Assembly (NCBI GenBank): GCA_019454045.1
Contig: SKCR01007812.1
Span: forward strand, 434,001-498,000
Length of the DNA: 64,000 bases
Source of the DNA: Zanthoxylum bungeanum
Lineage: Eukaryota; Streptophyta; Magnoliopsida; Sapindales; Rutaceae
Direction of reading: 5' to 3'
The notes under the pieces are model-generated. The model saw only the letters and a list, made by a program, of their open reading frames with translations, did no database searches and was not told the DNA's origin. This document shows positions 49,901-61,112 of the stretch, piece by piece (positions within the stretch are counted from its first letter, which is position 1; every line of letters starts with the position of its first letter). Both the position numbers and the translations under genes were made by a program.

Positions 49901-50910
49901 TGAAAACAGCCTTTCTAAATGGAGATTTAGATGAAGAAATTTACATGGAACAACCTGAAGGCTTTATAGCTCCAGGACAAGAAAAGAAAGTCTGTAAGTT
50001 GGTTAAATCCTTGTATGGATTAAAACAAGCTCCAAAACAGTGGCATAAAAAATTTGATGACACCATGTTAGCAAATGGTTTCAAAATCAATGAGTGTGAT
50101 AAATGCATTTATGTCAGAGAGACAGAAGTTGGCTATGTCATTTTATGTCTCTACGTTGATGACATATTGATTGTCGGGAGTAATGTTAAAATGGTGAAAT
50201 CTACCAAGAATATGCTGAAATCCAAGTTTGACATGAAAGACATGGGTTTAGCAGATGTCATTATGGGAATAAAGATCTCGAGAAGTCCTGATGGACTTAT
50301 TCTTGATCAGTCACACTATGTGGACAAGATTCTTGGTAAATTTAACAATGATGATTCTGCTGTGGCTAGAACTCCTTTAGATGTGAGTCTACACCTATCA
50401 AATAATAGGGGACATGGTATATCTCAAGTAGAATACTCTAGAGTGATCGGGAGTTTGATGTATCTATCGAGTTCTACAAGACCTGATATAGCATGTACAG
50501 TAAACAAGCTCAGCAGATATACGAGTAATCCAGGGGTTGATCACTGGAAAGCAATAGTGAGAGTACTTAGGTACTTACGTTTTACTCGTAATTATGGGTT
50601 GCACTATCATAGATATCCAGCTGTAGTCGAAGGATACAGTGATGCTAATTGGATATCTGACATGAAAGACTCAAAGTCTACCAGTGGCTATGTGTTTACA
50701 CTAGCAGGTGCAGCTATATCATGAAAATCCTCCAAACAGACCGTGATAGCCAGATCTACAATGGAATCAGAATTCATTGCATTAGACAAGTGTGCTGAAG
50801 AAGCAGAATGGCTTCGAAATTTTCTAGAGGATATTCCAAGTTGGCCTAAGCCAGTGCCAGCAATTTGCATTCATTGCGATAGTCAATCTGCAATTGGAAG
50901 GGCACATAAC

Positions 50911-50951
<41 letters not shown>

Positions 50952-51102
50952 CAATACCGTTAGACAATTACTCTCTACTGGAGTTATTTCGATTGACTAT
51001 GTAAAGTCAAAGGATAACATTGCGGATCCGCTAACCAAAGGGTTAAATAGAGAGTTTGTTGTGAAATCATCGAGGGGAATGAGACTAAACCCCGTTAGAT
51101 AA
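46991..51102 (+). pseudogene. Copia gag-pol polyprotein with one frameshift and one nonsense codon
   Basis: ATG 46991 opens a gag with Ala-rich repeats (AASSAGQ-type) and the UBN2-like capsid region (EKFSGQNFKRWQQKMFFYL). One base is missing from an A run near 47458-47461, and the frame recovers as a 1063-codon ORF to 50724. Domains in order: zinc knuckle [14 protein letters not shown] (47923-47964), protease DTG near 48100, pre-integrase [11 protein letters not shown] near 48500, integrase ([23 protein letters not shown]), RT ([30 protein letters not shown] near 50155) and RNase H ([10 protein letters not shown]). TGA at 50722-50724 replaces the usual Trp of the S-W-K-S block, and the RNase H end continues to 51102 (NIADPLTKGL). 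Confidence 0.88.
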
Positions 51103-51720
51103 ATGTTTATTACGAGGGAAAACCCAACCTTGTTGACTGGAGATCCCAAGATCTAGGTTCAATGGGACAACCTACTCGTAAAAGACATAATTGGTTCACT
51201 GTGGGGGGGGGGGGGGGGTTACCCTCTAGTCCATTCCTATGGTGAAATGAAACAGTGATGCTTGTATGGATTGAGGTTAAGCAAAGGCTTTTAATGATTC
51301 TTATGCGTCGGGAATCCGAGCAGAGTATTACGAGATGCTCTTAAATAAGAAATCACCTATGTGAGAGAGAAGTGGGGCCGCTTCAAAGGGAATTGTACGA
51401 GGCACAATTCTTAGAAACTCTTGCAGAACCAGGTTGATGTTCATGGACAAAATGAGCATAACAATGAGAACTCAGCTGTGTTAGGTAAAACATCTGTGTG
51501 ATATATGTTCTCCATTTACATGAACGGCGGTACAGTTCAATGACATCGCGTCCACTGTCAGCCAGTAAATGAGATATATTTTCACAAGGGAAGGTTCAAA
51601 GGCTGAGGCCTACCTATCCTGTGCAGGTGTTGAACCGTTGAACTCTTCTAGGTCAAAATAAAATGTTTTATAAAATAATTTTATTCGACGTTTTTCGCCA
51701 ATTTCATTCATGTGGGGGAT

Positions 51721-52680
51721 TGTTGGAAAATGGCTTATTCATAAGCATTTTGAGGCACAATTTCAAGCATGGTCCACTTCGTGTTAGTGGTTGTTATTGA
51801 ATGATTCGGATACTCCTCCGTGAGTAGTTCGAAATGGTATATTCATATGCTTAAAATGGTGCTTGGGTGAATGAGAAATTGTTGCTCAAAGTTCACCCAT
51901 TGGTGTTGGAAAATAAAGAAAAGTAAGCTTGTCCCATATGGGAAAGCTATAGAGGGAATATTATGCTTATATATGATTGCTCATATGTAGATGGGTAAGA
52001 GTTGTAAGGATAGAGGCTCTCTCTACGTGTGCGGGGGGGGGGGTGCAAATCAAATCCGAATCAAGCTTGGCTCGTGTGCACCCGCGTGTCCTGCGTACAC
52101 GAATGCCGGACCAAATTGTGCGGGCCTGGCCCAGCCAATTTTTGCATGTCTCTTTATTTTTTCTAAACCTTTTGAGTTCCATAACAGTTGAATTAATGAT
52201 ATTAATCAACTTGGTGGTTACAAGCAATGGAAGGTCTCCCACTCATGTAGAGATGATTTTCGTTTTTTGTGTACACAACACAAAAAAATACAGTTCACAA
52301 GACAGTCTCGTTTTTCTTTGTTCATCCTTTTGGGAAGAGTTCAAACGCTTTAGAGGTTCGCTGGATACGAGTTCGGTGGTGCCCTTACTCGTACGATTTT
52401 TCGTTGTATCCTGGGAAACAATCGTCTCAAGTTCTGCTGCACCTACGGTGGGAGGCGAATTTGTTTTAAGGAAATTGTTGGCATCAACAAGCCTCGAATT
52501 TCTTTCTGTTTAGTTCGATACTGCACTGCCTCCACTTGTTCATAATTGCTCAGCTGTTTAACTTTGTTATTTTCAGTATTGTTGTTTAGTTATTACCAAT
52601 ACTTTATTGTACCATCTGTGTTCTGTTTTACTGTTGTTCATTGTCATTTGTAAGAACACAGTAACAAATTATTTGTAATA
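51721..52680 (+). repeat. 3' LTR, full length
   Basis: 960 bp, TGTTGG to TAATA. Preceded by TGTGGGGGAT. It has an 11-base G run at about 52033 where the 5' LTR has about 20. Confidence 0.88.
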
Positions 52681-52685
52681 ATCAA

Positions 52686-55600
52686 TACATAATATTATTT
52701 CTACTATGTAAATAATTGTACTTCACTTTTCAGATCGCACAACAAAAATAAATAAAAAGCTAGTGCCTCCACATTCACAGCAAAAAAAAATAATAATAAT
52801 AAAAAAAAATACATGCCAGTTGCCGGTTCAAATTAAATAATGATGATGATAATAATAATAGGCAAAGCACACATTAAATTTGTTCACGACTCTTAGAAAT
52901 TGAGATTTGAAAATCGGAAATTTCAACTTTCATAAAATTATAAATTAACGTGATTTAAGGTTGATAATATGTTATTATAAATGATTGATCTAATAATTAA
53001 AATAAATTATATCTGATGATTAAAACATAATCAAATCAATAATTATTTGATAATTTTTTAATAATTATGTTATTCTCTTCAATGTTGCAATAGCAATATC
53101 ACCTACATGATGAGAATTACTTATTGCCACATGAGGAGAATAAGGAACCGAAGTTCACGCTCATGAAACTCTTTAAAATTCAATGAAATAAAGAAATAAA
53201 CATTTCCTAAACTTATTCTTTCGTCTCACTTTCTATTCTCCCAATCAAACATAATAAAAATTAATTATAGTATTGCAATCACATGATATGTGTGAAGTCT
53301 ATATGATCCAAAATAAGATGGTTAGGCTGGACCTAGCTGATCACATGGGATTTTAATACTGCACAAAATCATTTAATATTGTCATCGCATGTAAAATATA
53401 TACCAATTTGCTGAAATTCTCTGATTATTATTAATTCTAGATTTATTTGTTTACAAAGAAATTCCAATTAAATATATTAAAACCACAATTCAAAAACAAT
53501 ACATAAAAGTCAATGGGACGGAAATTTTTTATTTTTAGTTGGTCACTAGTCAATAGTCACTGCTAGTTAAAAAAACAAATTAAGAAATATCTAACTATTT
53601 TCCTTAAATATTACACTCTCAGCATACTCAAACTCAAATATATTATTCATTAGGATTAAAATCTCTGATGTCTTACTTTTAATACAAGAGTTCAACTAAA
53701 CTATTCTTTAGAGATAATAACCAATTAGTACGGGCTAAAACCACGTCTATTTTTTTCATGAGTAAATGTCCATCACATTAGTATATTTTACTTTGATTCC
53801 TCATCACATCTCTATAACTTGAAAAATACCTCAAAATTAATTATAAATATAATTATTTAATTATTATTTAAATTAATATTGTAAGTATTAATCATATAAA
53901 ATGTATTTCATATGAGAGAAGATTGAAATATTAAGTTAGATTATTACTGTTTTTTTTTTTTTTTTTACTTTTCTAATTTAATTAAGGAAATGCTTCACAT
54001 GTTTTCATTTATTTGAATTTAGTGGTGATTATATATAAACATATAAAAAACTAATAATCACGTATACAATAAAAATTTAAAATTTACAATATGAGCATAA
54101 ACTTTAATATGTTTAAAATTCTTACAAATTAAATTTGATTTATTGGTTAAAAAATTATATAATTCACATTTTTTGTTTAAATATTTTTGTAATATTAATT
54201 ATCTAAGATGAATGGAGATAAAATATTAAATTCTATTAATAATCAAATTAAACGAATGTGTCAAGACATTTTATGAAATATATGGATAACATGGATTTTA
54301 GAGCCAAAATATAAAGATATAAATGGTATTTAATCCTTTATTGATGTATATATAGATCTCAACGTGTTTCTCGCTTTTAATAAAATAGTATTTGTTTTCT
54401 GTTCACTCATTAAACAAACTGAATCTGATTGGCGTTCAATATTGATTCGAACGGACTCGATTTGCAAAACCATGAAATGTCAGATGGCCAGCTTGCTATG
54501 ATAATCTTTGGACCGTCAAAAACAGATAATATTTAATTAGTTAAATCGGATCTTATAAATGATATTGGAGATAGATATCAACTATAAATATGCCAACTGT
54601 ATATTGGACCCTAAAAAGATGGATTGTAGTATCTCAAGTTGCTTAGGAGGGATCTTGAACATATACTAAAAATAAAACTGTGGGGGGCCACGAGGCCAGG
54701 TTGTTGGGCTGGATCTGTGAAAGTTGAATCTATAACAGCTTTTGGGCGAATTGGCCATCTTGAGAATTTCTCTTGAATAATCGTCTTAGTTTTTTCATTA
54801 TTAAGACTGAGCTATTATGGGATATTCGTCATGATCTGGTGTAATTCCTGAATCTTAAATATTATAAAAAGTAGTTTATTAGACAAGTTTTTTTAAGTTG
54901 TGTTATGAAAGAAATGAAATAATATTGTTAAATTAAATAAGAATATTATAGATAATTTAAATCTTTAAAAAAACTTTACAAACCATACTCTCAAAAATTC
55001 AAATTTTGCACTTTTGTTAGTACATATAAAATATTTTTTAATCACTAAAAATTATACTTAAAATACAACCAAATATCACCAAAAATTTTGAAAATAACTT
55101 TTGGAATTAAAAAAATCTTTTAATCTTCATGCGAAACCGGCAAACGCACCCTAAACCACACAAACTTTTGCTCAAAAAAATTAATCCCAACACTGTAGAA
55201 CGAATGAATTGTAGAACAAATGCTGACAATGAAGCGTTTGTCAATTGTGGTTGGTGGCTCAGTTTAGTGTCACTAAAAAGAAAAAAGTAATCTTAAATAA
55301 TTAAACACATATTTTTACAATTTAAGAAAAATTCTTTGTAATTTATCCATGAACAAACTGCTCAATATACTAGTTGGTTTGCATAAGCAATTCATTATTA
55401 TATGAACTATATATCCAAATTAGGAGTCCAATGAAATGGTTAGGCCAGCTTGTTTACATGCGATTTTAATACTCATCTGAAATTGAAAGGGCAATTAAAT
55501 ATGCTAATTAAAATCCAATCCAAATAATATATATATATTAAAAATCAATGGGATCGGAATTTTATTTTCGATCTATTATAATCTATGAAGATATGTGAAC

Positions 55601-56265
55601 TGTGAACAATAAAATTGAAAGGGCAATTAAATATGTTAAAAATCAATGGGATCGGAATTTTATTTTCAATCTATTACAATATCTGAAGATATTTAAAGTA
55701 TGAAAAAGTCACATTTGCTCATTATAAGAAAACATTTAAAAGTTTAAATGCTGTTGCATTCTTGATTTTGAATCCTCACCACATCATAATATGATTTTCC
55801 GAAATTTTGGTGAAATTCTATTTTAAAGTCAGAGTAATTTTTTGGTACAACGGAGACACTACTGACGTGATATCATCAACAAATTAATAAATTACATGTA
55901 TGAATATTCAATATTCATTTTTTTTAGTTATTTTCTCCTTAAAATCTACATGTATTGTAGATTTTATCATTAAAAGCCATAATTATATCAATCTCAAATT
56001 TAAAATTTAAAATTTAAAACTCACATACATGTCATGGGATAACAATAGAAGTGCAAAAAAAAATAAAAATGAAGGAAACAAAGAATGCTACATAATTTAG
56101 TGCAATTTTTTATTATTTATCTTCATCCATTGACAACCCAACAAGTGGCTGAAGATGATTATCCTAACATAATCATTCTTAATTACTCTCTAATTAACTA
56201 AATACACAAGTCACACTTGTATTTATTTATTTATTTATAAATATAGATGGAAGCAATCAAAAGCT
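52686..56265. other. AT-rich intergenic DNA and 3' flank of dioxygenase copy 2
   Basis: No gene is visible in 3.5 kb. A weak duplication links 53296-53530 with 55420-55570 (shared GGTTAGGC, GGGATTTTAATACT and AATCAATGGGA-type words). The end near 55742-55785 matches the 3' flank of copy 1. Confidence 0.4.
55484..55700 (+). repeat. Direct duplication of about 90-125 bp
   Basis: AATTGAAAGGGCAATTAAATATG and TTAAAAATCAATGGGATCGG plus AATTTTATTTTC occur near 55484-55600 and again at 55613-55700; the first copy has an extra AT-rich spacer. Confidence 0.7.
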
Positions 56266-57974
56266 TTAATTGTCCTCGTTTTGAATTCTCATGAAATCGA
56301 TGAAGGACTTTCCACGCAGCTCATTTGAGAAAAATCCATTGAGGTGATCAACCACACCAATTTTCTTGAACTGTGCCGGAGTCTTTGGAGTAATAAGGCT
56401 TGGTGCAGGAGCCAATTCTCCATCTAATTTTGGATTGTAAAATGTGGCGAAAGACAATCTTTCCTTTGTTGAGTTTACAATTGCACGATGCTCGATACTA
56501 CGATAAATTCCATTGCTAAAAATCTGCCAAGATCATAAGACAGATTTAGAAAGAAAAAAAAAAGTGAGTATAAAAAAATAGAGAGGAAAAAATAGACACA
56601 ACCGAGTCTTACCTCCAAAACGTCACCAATGTTGACTATAAAAGCATCGGGAAGGGGTTTGACAAGAACCCATTTTCCATCTTTTTTAATTTGAAGGCCA
56701 TCCATCCCATTAACTTGGAGGAGGATGGTGAGTGCAGAGGCATCAGAATGAGCATTCAAGCCGATAACAAGCTCCGGTTGTGGACATGGAGGATAATAAT
56801 TCATCCTCATTGATTGCACCCCGTCTTCAAACAACTCTTTCATTTCATTGGGATTCATCCTTAGAGCTTTTGCCATTTGATCAAGAAGTTTCAGGGTGAG
56901 ATTTTTAAGTTCTGCGGAGTAAGTCTCCAATGTATCTCTACATGCATTCAAGTGAAAAAAGATCCCATCATTATATTTTCGGGTAATTTGAAGTTGAGAT
57001 AATCAATTCTTGTTTAGTCAAAGCAAAGGTAGATTTATCATTTTACTGCTCTGTTGCACCAATAATTGTTGTGAGGATATAAATGGAAGAGAGAGAGAGA
57101 GAGAACCTGAATGGAAGAGGCAACTTGGGGAACAGATAGGGTTTCCTCAAATGAGCAGGGAGAGTGAACAAAGTAAAGCCATATCCCCAGTCAAGCTTCT
57201 GCTCCTCAGAAGCAATAAAGAGCTGCCCAAATCCCTCAATATCTCCTGGTTTTTGCCAGTATTTGTTTTTTTCCTCAATTGGAAGATTAAAGAAGTCTTG
57301 AATCTCTACCTTCGTTTTCGCCAATAAGGAACTGCTCACTTCATAATTTATCAACTGCAAAATATTTAAATTTTAAAGCACGATGTTCATGTCACATATG
57401 TTTCACGGAAATTAATATTAATTTGAAGTTAAATTAATATTTCTATTGATATTTCTAAATGATAATTATATAATGATGGGTGATATTACGTTATCCATAC
57501 AACGACGATACGATATCAAATAAATACTCAATTTTCCTGAATATGAAGCAGAGGTTTGCGGAAACTTTCCATAGATTTTTAAGTTATACTCTGTATATAT
57601 TTATGGATTGCAATATCTCAAGATTGATTAAAAAATACCCTAAACCCTAAAAACAAACCAAAAAAGCCATTAATAACAGAAAAGAATATGTATGTATGTA
57701 TTACCTGGAAGAAACCCCACTCTTTGCATGCATGGTGAAGCTTCTCAAGCTCCATGGAATCTCCAGAGAGCAACTTCTGCATGTCGATGACTGGCAGCTG
57801 TTCAAGTTCTGGTGCTGAAGAATTAATGGCGTTGCATATAAAGGGATCATGGTCTTGATTATGCCTAATATAACGTGCTGGAACGGTACTCAGATTGTTC
57901 ATTGCCAGCTCCTGAATTGAAGGCTCCACCAGAGAACTCCCGAACGATGTTGCTTTTGCCTCCATAGCAGCCAT
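56266..57974 (-). CDS. 2-oxoglutarate/Fe(II)-dependent dioxygenase, SRG1-like (copy 2)
   Basis: Paralogue of the gene at 37565-39858, same four-exon plan: 57974-57705, 57354-57107, 56937-56613 and 56523-56266, with introns of 350, 169 and 89 bp. It encodes 366 residues from ATG 57974 (MAAMEAKATSFGSS); ATG 57965, which aligns with the start of copy 1, is the alternative. Iron ligands are His236, Asp238 and His293; 2-oxoglutarate is held by Arg303 and Ser305. From DIEGFGQL in exon 2 through ALTILLQ in exon 3 the two proteins are identical over about 115 residues, while exons 1 and 4 differ at roughly a fifth to a third of positions. All splice sites and catalytic residues are intact, so it is presumably active. 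Substrate unknown. Confidence 0.9.
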
Positions 57975-59162
57975 AGCTATCACTTGATTATTTTCTTTTT
58001 CCTTCTTAGTGTGGTTTCTATTTTGCAACGAAAAAGGGGATATAAATAGGACCTGGATCTATGTTGGGTGTAATAAAATATTATTTTTATTATAAAATTG
58101 ATATAAATGATCTATTTAATGGACTTTCATATATATATATATGGTGGTCGTAAATTCGCAATCGTGGAGTTGTATTATATATAATTATCATATATATAAT
58201 TATAACAAATGTGATGATATATTATTAGGTTGTTATATAGGTGATGTGTTACAACAGTTGTATATAGTTGAATTTTTCAAAGAAATTTGATACATCATCG
58301 ATTTTAACTAAATTGGACTTGTAGAATTATTAACCGTTTATTTCATGGTAAAGAATCACATTTAAATTTTGATTTTAAATTAAAATTTTAATTTAATTAA
58401 ATAATTTTTTATACTTACAACCTCTCTTGATTGTTTTAAAATTATAATTTTGTACTCGTGCTCCTAAGATTTTACTACATATAAGTTTAATCTAAAAGAT
58501 TGTATTAGAAGTAAAATTTTTAATATAAATTCAAATAATTATAAGTAATATTAATTTAATTTAATTATGTGTGAAGTGAGGTGCCTAACTGATATTTGAA
58601 AAATTATCTACCCATTGGGATGTCAAAAATCCCATCCGAACGGCTTAGGGGACCTCTCAAATGGGATCAATGATTGGGGATATAAAAAAATTAAAATAAA
58701 ACGTCAGGAATCGAATAGATACATAAATAATTTTGAAACCCATTTCTTTTTTGAAAAGGTGATGGATTTGTCGTAATCCATCGTTCCCTCTCCAAACACC
58801 CTCATTTAATTTTTTAATTTATTTATTTTATAATGTTTTTGTAAGGAAAATTTGTTGTTTTATTAATTTTTTTTTTCAAAAAAAATACTTAATAGAGTAG
58901 ATATGATTAATAATATTTTCATTACTATTGGCAAATGGTTTGAAACCTAGTCAATAAAATACCAAACTCTCTCCCACTTATGTTGTTACACTTGCCACCG
59001 GCCACTGATCGAGTAACCGTTGTTATATGTACATAAAAATACACAAACATTTAACTACAGAACAAAAAAATAATATTTTGTTTCTGGGGTTTTGGCACTA
59101 TTACGTAGGTATATCATTTTTGTTGTCTTTATACTTGGTGCAATGCCAGTTTTTATACGTTT
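57975..59162. other. 5' flank of dioxygenase copy 2, AT-rich
   Basis: GGTCCTATTTATATCCCC (minus strand, near 58052-58035) could be the TATA region of the dioxygenase, about 60-75 bases before its ATG. Otherwise no ORF, RNA gene or transposon end was recognised, apart from an (AT)n stretch near 58130. Confidence 0.35.
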
Positions 59163-59167
59163 ACTGT

Positions 59168-60059
59168 TGTTGATGGAGATTTATGCGGCTGAGTCTTTTA
59201 CACAGTTTGATAAGAGCATAGAGGGAAATTCACCTCATCCGGTTTCACGAGTATGACCGATCAAATGATACAACTTGGCACAAATTTCAGAAGCCGACCA
59301 CTTCGAACCGAGGCCGATCACATTTTTCCAGGAGCTCGGTTTGGTTTGGCCTTACTCCTTGGAACCAGCGGATGAGTTCGGACATTTCGGGTCAGGGCGG
59401 AAATAGTTTGAGAAGCTCAATAGACCACTTGGCCGATCTCTTGAAGACCGACACTGGATCAGAGTTGTTGGATTTTTCCCTCCAAAACGTGTTATCATTT
59501 CCAAAGACGTTTTACAGGCTGTCATCATTATTGCTGCATGTAGTATTGGAGAAAACAGAATGATGTGATGGGCCGTCAGACAACAGGCTTACTTTCGGCG
59601 ACGACAGTCTTGGGGCAGAGAGCCCGTCAATCAGTCGGTGACCGCGCGGGAACGTCATAAAGTTAGAGGAACATTGTGCATTTCTTGTAGTATATAAAGG
59701 AATAGTATATTCATTTGTATAGGTTGAGTTTTTCAGTAGCAAAACTTGTAACACAAAAGAGAAGAACATCATTTGTAACACTCTTTCAACTGTTCGGTCA
59801 CGTTCAGACCTTGCCCAAAACAGGTCGGTCGAGTCGGTTTTGGCAATAAAAACAACCACTATCGTTTTGTGCCCGTGGACGTAGGCTGGATTCGCTCCGC
59901 TGAACCACGTTAAAACTCTCTCGCCAATTTGTGTGTTCATTTCGCCTTTTACTAAGTTTGTTTTTGGTCTCCCCATAACCAAATAAATTCAAGGTTGATG
60001 GAAGGTTGTCTCGTGTGAGTTATCTCGAAACTGCCCTTGGATGAAATCAACTCTCAACA
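59168..60059 (+). mobile_element. Solo LTR of a Ty3/gypsy element, 5-bp target duplication
   Basis: 892 bp, TGTTGATGG to CTCAACA, flanked by ACTGT at 59163-59167 and 60060-60064. It shares GTGCCCGTGGACGTAGG, GAACCACGTTAAA and CCCATAACCAAA.AAATTCA blocks with the LTR at 19947, so it is the same family but another subfamily. TATA box TATATAAA at 59691-59698. No internal region is attached. Confidence 0.9.
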
Positions 60060-60064
60060 ACTGT

Positions 60065-61104
60065 AATGTGAATAATTTAAAATTAGAACAAAAATTATAA
60101 GTTATTAGCGAATGACACCCCTCTCATCAAATAATTATAAACGAAATTGGAAGAACAAAATAAAACACTTAAATATTGGGATGAGTATTCGATTTGATAT
60201 AATTACAAAAAACAAAAACAAAATTATTGTTTGATTTTTCTCTTTTAGAAAAAATAATAATCATTTTTAATTAGAGGTTTGATTCGGTTTTTTCAACTTT
60301 TTTTTTTTTAAATAACAATCAAAATTAGTAGCATTCATTTAGTACAACATTTATTCAAAAAAAAAAAATACACAATTACCCTTCTAATCATCAACAACTA
60401 TACACATAGAAGTTTTCCATTATAATAAGATACAATCATCATGTAAATTATATAGAATATAATAAAATAAAAAGAATCATAACCAAAAAAAAAAAATTAC
60501 AAATATTTCATGAAATTATTCATAAATAAACACCAAATAAATTTAATAATGTAATAAATATAATATATAAAATAATAACATTATATGATTATACTTAAAT
60601 AATTTAATAAATTCAATTATTCAATTAATTCAATTTTTTAATTGCAAAATTATTTTAAGTTGATTAGGTGATTTTTTATTTTTTTTCCACCCTTATTTTA
60701 ATATAATTTTAATGTCAAACGATTCCGACTGAGCTGTAAGTCTGGCCACTGGCCGTAATTTATTTTATTTTTGTCGAAATCCCATTCAAATTTGGCGGCA
60801 TGTCTTGACAGTACAATTGTATCTTCGAACGGTCAGATTCATGCTATTTTTTCAAAGATTTTTTTGGTTGGGAGTGAAATTATTTGTGCACAATTTTGAC
60901 TAAAGTGGCAAATGAATCTTCAAGCTACATTATTTTAAAAATAATCATAATCGGTGAATTGATTTTACTCAATTTTTTAATTAAAAAAAATAAATATTTT
61001 TTATTTAATTAAAATTATTTATCACGTGATTTTACCAAGTGAACTAAAAACAAATCAAACTAATGATTTACTAAATTTTTTAAATCAACCAATTTTACTC
61101 CGTG
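60065..61104. other. AT-rich intergenic DNA, nothing recognised
   Basis: No ORF above 60 codons, RNA gene or transposon end was seen before the MITE target duplication. Confidence 0.4.
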
Positions 61105-61112
61105 GTCCGATA

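Larger units (their letters stand above)
46283..52680 (+). mobile_element. Nearly intact young Ty1/copia element with TG...TA LTR ends
   Basis: The LTRs (46283-46963 and 51721-52680) both begin TGTTGGAAAATGG and both end TTATTTGTAATA, and the pentamer ATCAA flanks the element (46278-46282, 52681-52685). The ends are therefore TG...TA, not TG...CA. A GTGGGGGAT purine tract adjoins the 3' LTR. No TGGTATCAGAGC follows the 5' LTR, and the coding start comes only 27 bases after it. The polyprotein has just two disabling changes. It lies between the two dioxygenase genes. Confidence 0.88.

Noticed and set aside
51967..52513. 178-codon and overlapping ORFs in the 3' LTR
   Set aside because: They lie entirely within the LTR, are duplicated in the 5' LTR with a different length of G run, and have no domain.
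57630..57655. Short CCCTAAA-type repeats resembling telomere sequence
   Set aside because: Only two units, in the first intron of dioxygenase copy 2; interstitial and too short to matter.
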